Part shown: piece after piece, positions 57,574 to 64,000 of the stretch
Layout: the number at the start of each line of letters is the position of its first letter
Position numbering within the stretch: position 1 is the first letter of the stretch
NCBI RefSeq assembly: GCF_000283155.1
Contig: NW_004454166.1
Location: forward strand, 13,337,772-13,401,771
Direction: 5' to 3'
Origin: Ceratotherium simum simum
Taxonomy: Eukaryota > Chordata > Mammalia > Perissodactyla > Rhinocerotidae
DNA length: 64,000 bases
Program-made: the position numbers and the translations under genes
Notes under the pieces: model-generated
Seen by the model: the letters and a program-made list of their open reading frames with translations, nothing else
The model's database searches: none
What the model was told of the DNA's origin: nothing

Positions 57574-57775
57574 TAGGCACTGTTGTAAGTGCTTTAGATC
57601 TAGTATCTTTCTTAATCACGGCGGCAACCCTATGAGGTGGTACTATTATTATCCTCATTTTGCAGACGAGGAAACCAAGGCACAGAGAGATTAAGAAACG
57701 TGGCCAAAGTCACACTGCTAGTTTGTGGAAGGCTAGAGTTCAAACCCAGGCAGTCTGGCTCCATGAGGATTTTAA
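57574..57775 (-). mobile_element. MIR SINE, well preserved
   Basis: CAACCCTATGAGGTGGTACTATTATTATCC, GACGAGGAAACCAAGGCACAGAGAG, AGTCACACTGCTAGTTTG and CAAACCCAGGCAGTCTGGCTCC are the reversed MIR. Confidence 0.92.
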
Positions 57776-57859
57776 CAGGCATAGGTGGTGGGTTGGGGTG
57801 GGGGGGTGCAGTAGGCGGAGCAGAGGTGGCAGAAAGAACAAGAACAAAAACATGGAGGA

Positions 57860-57970
57860 GGGAACAGAGATGTCTGGTTGGACTGGAGCACGTGTAAGAG
57901 GGTGGTGGGCAATCACACCAGAAACATAAGCTACATAAGCTACCACCGTATGGAGGGCCTTGAATACTGA
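57860..57970 (-). mobile_element. L2 LINE scrap beside the triplet array
   Basis: GGTTGGACTGGAGCACGTG and TGGAGGGCCTTGAATACTGAG match antisense L2. The triplet array begins directly afterwards. Confidence 0.5.
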
Positions 57971-57989
57971 GGTGAATGCACCAAGATTA

Positions 57990-58808
57990 CCGCCTCTACT
58001 GCTGCTACTATTACTACTACTCTACTACTATCACTACCACCACCACCACTACCACTACTCCTTCTCTGTTGTTACTACTGCCACTCTACTCTACTCCTCC
58101 TCCTCGTCTACTACTACTCCTCTACTACTCCCACCACCACTCTACTACTACTCTACTCTACTCTACTCTGCTACTACTACCCCCACCACCACTCTACTAC
58201 TACTCTACTACTACTACTCTACTCTACTCTACTACTACTCTACTCTGCTACTACTCCCACCACCACTCTACTACTACTCTACTCTACTACTACTCTACTC
58301 TGCTACTACTACTCCCACCACCACTCTACTACTACTCTACTCTACTACTACTCTACTCTGCTACTACTACTACCACCACCACTACTCTACTACTTTACTA
58401 CTACTACTCNNNNNNNNNNNNNNNNNNNNNNNNNNNNNNNNNNNNNNNNNNNNNNNNNNNNNNNNNNNNNNNNNNNNNNNNNNNNNNNNNNNNNNNNNNN
58501 NNNNNNNNNNNNNNCTACTGTACTACTTTACTACTACTACTCTACTCTACTACTACTCTACTCTGCTACTACTCTACTCTGCTACTACTACTACCACCAC
58601 CACTACTCTACTACTACTTTACTACTACTACTCTACTCTGCTACTACTACTACCACCACCACTACTCTACTCCTCCTCCTCTTTCTCTATTATTACTACC
58701 ACCACTCTACTCCTCCTCCTCCTCTTCTGCTCCTCTACTACTCCCACCACCACTCTACTACTCCTCTACTCTACTACTACTATGATACTACTCCTACTCT
58801 ACTACTAC
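57990..58808. repeat. G-poor CTA/CTC/CCA triplet array, about 0.8 kb
   Basis: The plus strand is almost only C, T and A, built of CTACTACTA, CTCTACTCTA and CCACCACCA runs. A higher-order unit is visible: successive CTCTG marks end at 58170, 58247, 58302 and 58360 before the gap and 58565, 58581 and 58640 after it, giving units of roughly 55-59 bp with variants. Two frames of 299 and 269 codons across it are low-complexity artefacts that include unknown bases. Confidence 0.95.
58410..58514. other. Assembly gap of 105 N
   Basis: 105 consecutive N inside the triplet array. The true array length is therefore unknown, probably because of collapse or read failure. Confidence 0.99.
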
Positions 58809-60195
58809 AAGCTGATATTTTTACAGTTTTTTGAAAATTGTTTGTGGCATCTGGACTAAGTATGTAATAGTCTAGCTCTCTTTTGCAGGTACCTAAAAAG
58901 GTCACCAGCTGACAAATGCGCCAGCCTCATTTCTCTTTGTCCTTGTCTTACAAGTGGTTGACGTCAAGCCACCACAATGATTTTCACTAAAGTCTCTGGT
59001 ATTGGATCTTCCATTAAAAATGCCTTTTTAAATGGATACTTTATTCTAGAAATGTTTTTTAAAATATATTCTATTCCGTTTCTAAGTACTGGCTAACAAA
59101 TGTGCCTGGGTGCAGAATTTGATATAAAATCATCCACAATCATGCAAAGACATAAGAAGAACCAAAGAATCAAATAGTTCTTCCTGCCAGTCACTTACAT
59201 GTCACAAAACAACACTTCTGAGTAAAAGGCACAATCAAACATGATTTCACTTAATGTTGCCTATGTGAGTTGGCGTCAACAAATATTGAATCAGGAAGTA
59301 AGCTTCCTTCCATTTCTAAAATACTATGACTCCGTAATTTTAAACACCACAAAATGGCTCCACCACAAGTTATTCTTTTGATCAGTTTCACCAAATTCTT
59401 TACCACTTCAAACTGATATTTATGCTGTTAGAAGGCTATCTCCTTATTTACACAATTTATTCTGGGGCACTTATTTGATTAATCACTTGGCCTGAAGTAG
59501 GATTGTGTTTTTTCGCTGTAATGGAGTCACCAAGCAGATGAAGGAGGAAGAGAGGATATGATGCATGGAGAACGTGCCCAGCCCCTGTACTCTTGCCGTT
59601 TGGACTCGGTGAACTGGGCTGCCCTTCTGCCCTGGGGACACATCAACTGCCCAAGTCCTCATTCCCAATAGGTAACCAGGTGCTATAAGAAGAGAAATCA
59701 GAAAATTTGGGGTTAGGGGGGTCTACAAGATGGCAATCCCACTTGACCTTTGCTTTTTTCTGCCTTGATCAAATAATGTGTGATGTTTATACCATTGTAC
59801 TAGAAACAAAGTCATCATGTTTCATAAGTTAATGACTGATTTTGTGTACTGTCATGTCCTGTCATGACTGACAGTTACACATTTATTCTCTGGATTTAGG
59901 AATTACAGCTTGATGTTGGGGTGGGATGTGTTAGAGCCCCCAGGACAACTGGGCCATCTGACTTAAGCATGAGGCGATAGGAGCAGCTCTTATATTTCCA
60001 TCTCCCTCCTTCTGGGCTGCCCAATGGCTTTTGCAGGAGTCAGCCTGAGAGATGAGGATGCCCTTCAGAGGTGCCCACGCCCTTCACAGTATGCAGCAGG
60101 GCATCGCCAGGTTTCTCCAACAGACTATCGAAATTGGTTACGAGCCCTACCATATTAGAACCACTTTCTTAGGCTTGGGCAAATCCTTAGTGCTG
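58809..60195. other. Single-copy sequence
   Basis: AT-rich to 59470 and mixed after. A 61-codon minus frame at 59483-59668 and a 92-codon plus frame at 60052-60330 (running into a MIR) lack motifs. Confidence 0.35.
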
Positions 60196-60199
60196 GAAA

Positions 60200-60340
60200 A
60201 CCATCACTGGTCTAGGAATCAAGAGATCTGGTTCTTGTTCCGACTGCCACTGGCCTTCTCTGGGACAAGTCTTTTTCTCACCTGGGGCTGGTTTCCTTAC
60301 CTGGGATATTATGAACTTTATAATTTCTAAGGTCAGCTAT
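60200..60340 (+). mobile_element. MIR SINE
   Basis: AGGAATCAAGAGATCTGG, CTGGGACAAGTCTTTTTCTCACC and GGGATATTATGAACTTTATAATTTC follow the MIR order. Confidence 0.68.
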
Positions 60341-60549
60341 ATATGAATTGCTCTAATAAGTGCAAATGTGTTTGTGTAGGTTGGAAAAAAACTCACAAAA
60401 TATTTTCTAGAAATATGAGAGTTTTAAGAACTTGCAATTTTACAAGATGTTTTCATTATAAAAGTTAAAATATTAGGTAATCTTGTAGAAAGATTCAGGA
60501 CCATTTTGCTCTTGTCTAGAATTAAACCTGTGATCTCCATCTTCTAAAT
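60341..60549. other. No recognised repeat
   Basis: Short AT-rich stretch. Confidence 0.3.
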
Positions 60550-60690
60550 TTGATAGACATTTTCTGAGTGCCAATTCCATGCGAGGCACCAGTGCTGAGC
60601 ACTGTAATTAGGATGCGGTAATTCAGAGGTAAATAGATCCTGGTCCCCTGCTCCCAAGTTGCTCACAGTCAGCCTGTTTCCTTCTTTGGA
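60550..60690 (-). mobile_element. L2 LINE 3' fragment
   Basis: GACATTTTCTGAGTGCC, GCACCAGTGCTGAGCACTG and GGTCCCCTGCTCCCAAGTTGCTCAC match the reversed L2 end. Confidence 0.65.
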
Positions 60691-62725
60691 TGTTCAGGAG
60701 CCTTGGCTGATGTCAAAGGTATCTATGTTGGAGACTATGGGCTTCAATTCCTAGCTGTCTTTGGCATTTAGACACTAATCAGCTCCGGCTGGTAGACATC
60801 ATTGACGCGGCTTTATTGCTCTCATGAGTGAAAATTGCACCCTTCAAATTGCATGAGCTCAGGAACAGGGATTTCAGTGTGGCCAGTATTGCCAGACCTT
60901 CTGATTTATCAAGAAAAAGCCAGAAATCGAGACTGTCGGTAAACCCCTAGAGGGCTGTGTGTAAGGACAGACAGACAGGGAGACAAAGGAATTGCGTGAA
61001 ATAAGAAATGCCAAGGAAAGGTCTCTCACTTCCCTTGCTTGAGACAGAGAATGCTGACGATGTTCCCCCACACTGGCATGTTTGTTTGCTTGTTAAAAAA
61101 GGAAAAAAGAGAATATACATAAAAATTTAACATTCATGTAATTCTGCAAAAGTAGTATAATGTAAAGAAAAGAGCAAAAAAAAAAAAAAAAAGAAGAAAG
61201 AGAAAGTTCTGCTACCATATGAAAAAAATATCATGGAATACCAAGTAAGATACTTAAATTAGAATGGCCCAAGTTGGTCAACCAGTAGAGACAAAACTTA
61301 TTTTCTTCTCATCCTCAGAGCTGCCCTAGGACGTGTGTGTGTGTACCAGGCGGCTAGCCTGGATGAGTCACCTGGGCTGGATAAAGGGAGTGGTTGGGAC
61401 TGGGGCAAAGTGGAAAGTGTGTCTTTTCTAAAGATGATTAGCAAATGGATTCTACTCAGATCCAGCCAATTGTTGCCATGCAGAAATTTTTAAAACGTTG
61501 GCAACCAATTTAAGACATTCTTTTTTAAGACAATGTGGCCTGAACAACATGTGTCTCGGTCACTAATTTGCAACCTCTTTTCTCGAGCATCTTTCAGAAC
61601 TTTGTATATTACATTCATGGCCAGAAGCAGTAAGCGCCGTTCAAGACAGATTTCTTTCCCAGTAAAGAAACTCCAGCCAGAAACCAGAGCAGGCAGATTT
61701 TCTTGCACCCCCCACCTCCACTTCTGGTTTCCTGTGCAAACTGCACAATCTACTGAATGTGCTGTGTTCGTGGGAATCTTTCAAAATATACCTGCATCCC
61801 ACCAGGCGATCCTGGATTTGCACAGGAGATTCTGTTTAATTTGCTTTCAAATGCTTCCCTGGCAGTGTTTCACTCAGATAATATCTAACCTGAATGAGAA
61901 CTACAGTTGAGTTGGGCATATGCAAGGATATCCTCAGTTCTGAATCTGCCCTAAATATACATGGCAAAAAAACCCACAACAGTTTAATAATAAATTATTC
62001 AAATATACATTCATTCTTAAAACATTTTAAGGATGTTTACATTGAAACCAGATGCCTCCTCCACAGACAGCCCCCATTTCTGTTGATTTTACAGCTCTAC
62101 TGCTCACTTCAGTTTTCTCAGTGGGGTCTTTGTTTCACTCACAAGTAGAAAGAATGTTTCTTTTGTTTGCTTTTCTTTGCCCTCAGTGTGGCCAGCCTCT
62201 GGAGGGAACTCCGGCCATGCTGGGATTTGGCTGGCATCCCTCCCATTTCACTCCTGAATGTCACGTGCACGCATGATGGTAAATCATTTCTGATATGCCG
62301 TGCGCTTGGGCTTTTCCTAGAGCCCTGCGTGGTTGGAATGTTGCAGCAGTTCGAGCAACAGTTAGCGAATGCTCCCAAGTAAAGAAGTTGAGTCAGTTCA
62401 GGAAACCCATTTCGTGGCGCAGGACGAAGCTAGGATTTCTAGGGAATTTCTGGCCCTTCTAAATGTCATCTGAACCCAAAGCTTTTAATTCTGAGTAGAA
62501 TTCATAGCCAAGCAAAGAGCTGGAGGACTTGTTTGTTCAAATGCCTGCAGCTATTGGCCTGAGGGAGGATGGGGAGAGGAGCTATTCCCAAGGGTGCCCT
62601 GTTCTTTCTTGATCAGTTGGCAGTTGAACTAGTAGCAAGAACCAGAAGGACGAACATCTAGGAAAAAGTCAATGGCAAAAAGATAACTAAGCAAACCTTT
62701 TCCACTCACTCTTGTATTTGGCCTG
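60691..62725. other. Single-copy block
   Basis: No named repeat except an A17 run near 61176-61192 in a purine-rich patch. A 125-codon plus frame at 61533-61910 (starting MWPEQHVSRSLICNLFSRASF) has no known domain. Frames at 62052-62382 are also motif-free. Confidence 0.4.
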
Positions 62726-62729
62726 GTTC

Positions 62730-63000
62730 ATCCACTTATTTATTCAGAAAACATTTAGCACCTGTTACATATTGCCAGGCTTTATGCTAGATATTGTGGG
62801 ACAGCGGTGCTTATCTCCCGTAGGGGTGGTGGTGACAGAAGAGTCTAGAAAATTACAATGTGGCAAATAATATGGAGGGAAACACATAGGATAATAGGAG
62901 ATCAGAGAAAGGCATTCAGTGTAGACTAGGTAGAATAAAGGTAGAGTGCGAGAAGACTTCTGGAAGGAGGTCAAGACTGAAGTGACCATGAGTAGGAATT
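62730..63000 (-). mobile_element. L2 LINE 3' portion
   Basis: CACTTATTTATTCAGAAAACATTTAGCACC, TTGCCAGGCTTTATGCTAG and GAAGACTTCTGGAAGGAGGTC are reversed L2 blocks. Confidence 0.75.
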
Positions 63001-63003
63001 AGC

Positions 63004-63140
63004 TAGACTGAGGCTTCTCAAACTGTCATGTGCATGGGAATAATCTGGGGATCTTGTTATAATGAAGATTCTGGTTCTGGAAGTCTGCAGTGGAGCCTGG
63101 GATTCTGCATTTCTAAGAAGTTCCATTCCTGGACAACTTG
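63004..63140. mobile_element. MER20-like hAT MITE
   Basis: GAGGCTTCTCAAACTGTCATGTGCATGGGAATAATCTGG, GGGATTCTGCATTTCTAAGAAGTTCC match the MER20-type element that lies between two opposed L2 pieces. Confidence 0.65.
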
Positions 63141-63149
63141 ATCAAAAAT

Positions 63150-63290
63150 AGCACCCAGCCCCCACCTCCACCCTCCCTATCCACTGACCCTGCTTTCCTT
63201 TTCTATAAAGCCCTTGTGACTACCTGACATTAAATGTTCATTTATTTATATATTATATGTGGGGAGAGTCCTACTACAAAAAAGGAACGG
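63150..63290 (+). mobile_element. L2 LINE fragment
   Basis: CCTATCCACTGACCCTGCTTTCC, TATAAAGCCCTTGTGACTACCTGACATTAAATG follow the L2 order. Confidence 0.65.
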
Positions 63291-63371
63291 ATTTTTCTAT
63301 GGTCGCAAAACTTAATGGTAGAACGAGGAGTAGATCCCAGATTTCTCTGTTTTTACCCTTTGATTTATCTA

Positions 63372-64000
63372 CTATTTTAATTTTTATTTATTTATTTATT
63401 TATTTTATTTATTTTTGAGTAGGTAATGTATTCACATGGCCACAATTCCAAAGGCACAAAAGATTACATACCCAAAAAAGTCTTCCATCCACCCTCACCC
63501 CTCCACCCCTCTGATGTTCCCCATTGACAAATCTGTTACCAGTTGCTGACAGATCTTTCCAGAGACAGTCCAGGTATATACAAGCAAATACATGCATACA
63601 TTCTCCCACACTCCCCCCTTTCTTTATGCTAAATGCTAACATACTGTGTACTGTTCTGCATTTTGACTTTCTATTTCTAATATATCTTGATGATTGTTTC
63701 ATATCAGCATATGAAGAGCTTTCTCTTTCTCTCTTAAAGTGGAGTAGTGTTCTATTGTATGATTGATATACAATAAATCATTTAACCCTACTGAGTGGCG
63801 TTTATTTGCTATTACAAACAGTACTGCAGGGAATAACATGGTACTCATCATTTTGCACATGGGTCATCTGTAGGATAAAATATGTGGAAGTGGGATTGCT
63901 GGGTCAAAGTCAATGTGCATTTGTAATTTTAATAGACATTGCCAAATGATTGTCCCAGAAGTAGCTAATTTTCCTGTAACAAACTCATTAACACTGTAAC
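63372..64000 (-). mobile_element. L1M LINE 3' end, runs off right edge
   Basis: ATGGCCACAATTCCAAAGGCACAAAAG is the typical antisense L1M 3' UTR. AGTGTTCTATTGTATGATTGATATAC, GTGGAAGTGGGATTGCTGGGTCAAAG and ATTGCCAAATGATTGTCCC are ORF2-terminal. A (TTTA)n tract at about 63385-63415 marks its left edge. Confidence 0.85.

Noticed and set aside
57990..58808. CRISPR-like regular array
   Set aside because: The repeats are simple triplets without distinct spacers, in a mammalian transposon-rich setting.
57960..58859. 299-codon and 269-codon open frames
   Set aside because: They translate a CTA/CTC/CCA triplet array and run through 105 unknown bases; the products are homopolymer-like Leu/Tyr/Thr tracts.
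61533..61910. 125-codon plus frame
   Set aside because: No motif, no paralogue recognised and no supporting promoter or splice signals; length is compatible with chance.
1..64000. Bacterial-style operons, promoters, ribosome sites, terminators or defence systems
   Set aside because: The sequence is clearly mammalian nuclear DNA; Shine-Dalgarno-like or hairpin matches would be meaningless here.

Overview
The window looks like mammalian nuclear DNA from a perissodactyl, most likely an equid. The main evidence is at least ten copies of the equine repetitive element (ERE) SINE, a tRNA-derived element that opens GGGGCCGGCCC and has a tail of AGATGTTAGC / GAGGAAGAT blocks. Some copies are young, with intact CpGs and near-perfect target-site duplications. 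Horse-type L1 3' ends and typical placental fossils (MIR, L2, MLT1, old L1M, hAT MITEs) accompany them. There is no Alu, B1 or Bov-tA. I found no host protein-coding exon, no rRNA, tRNA or snRNA gene, no CpG island and nothing prokaryotic. All repeat names come from memory of the families, not from a database run.

Layout. 1-4035: an old, nearly full-length-at-the-5'-side L1M on the minus strand, carrying an MLT1 LTR and two EREs and joined at its left to a younger L1 fragment. 4159-10620: ERE, L2, two decayed plus-strand L1M copies interrupted by an unassigned insert (about 6783-7197), an ERE-like SINE with an RTE-like tail, and two young EREs. 10620-25250: mostly single-copy or unrecognised sequence with MIR, L2, L1 3' ends, two LTR-type elements, an MLT1 and an ERE. 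25500-26030: an 86-bp L1 stub and a palindromic MER53-type MITE with a miR-1302-like hairpin. 26030-27230: an unidentified stretch with unusually long overlapping reading frames. 28370-29805: an MLT1 split by a 1.06-kb L1 that still shows the ORF2 C-terminal region. 30300-38000: L2, L1M, MIR, ERE, a second RTE-tailed SINE, a second LTR-like element and a hAT MITE. 38000-51100: the least repeat-dense part. 51100-55730: L2, minus-strand L1M with an embedded tetranucleotide array, and a 250-bp segment present twice in direct orientation 1.4 kb apart. 57990-58808: a G-poor CTA/CTC/CCA triplet array containing an assembly gap. 58809-64000: single-copy sequence, then L2, hAT and L1M.

Functionally this is an intergenic or deep-intronic transposon mosaic, so no genes can be shown to work together. 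The nesting order gives relative ages: L2 and MIR oldest, then L1M, MLT1 and hAT, then horse-type L1 and ERE. The most noteworthy items are the MER53 hairpin, the triplet array, the local duplication, the composite SINE pair and the 26.4-27.1 kb open frames. I did not find a convincing new biological system.
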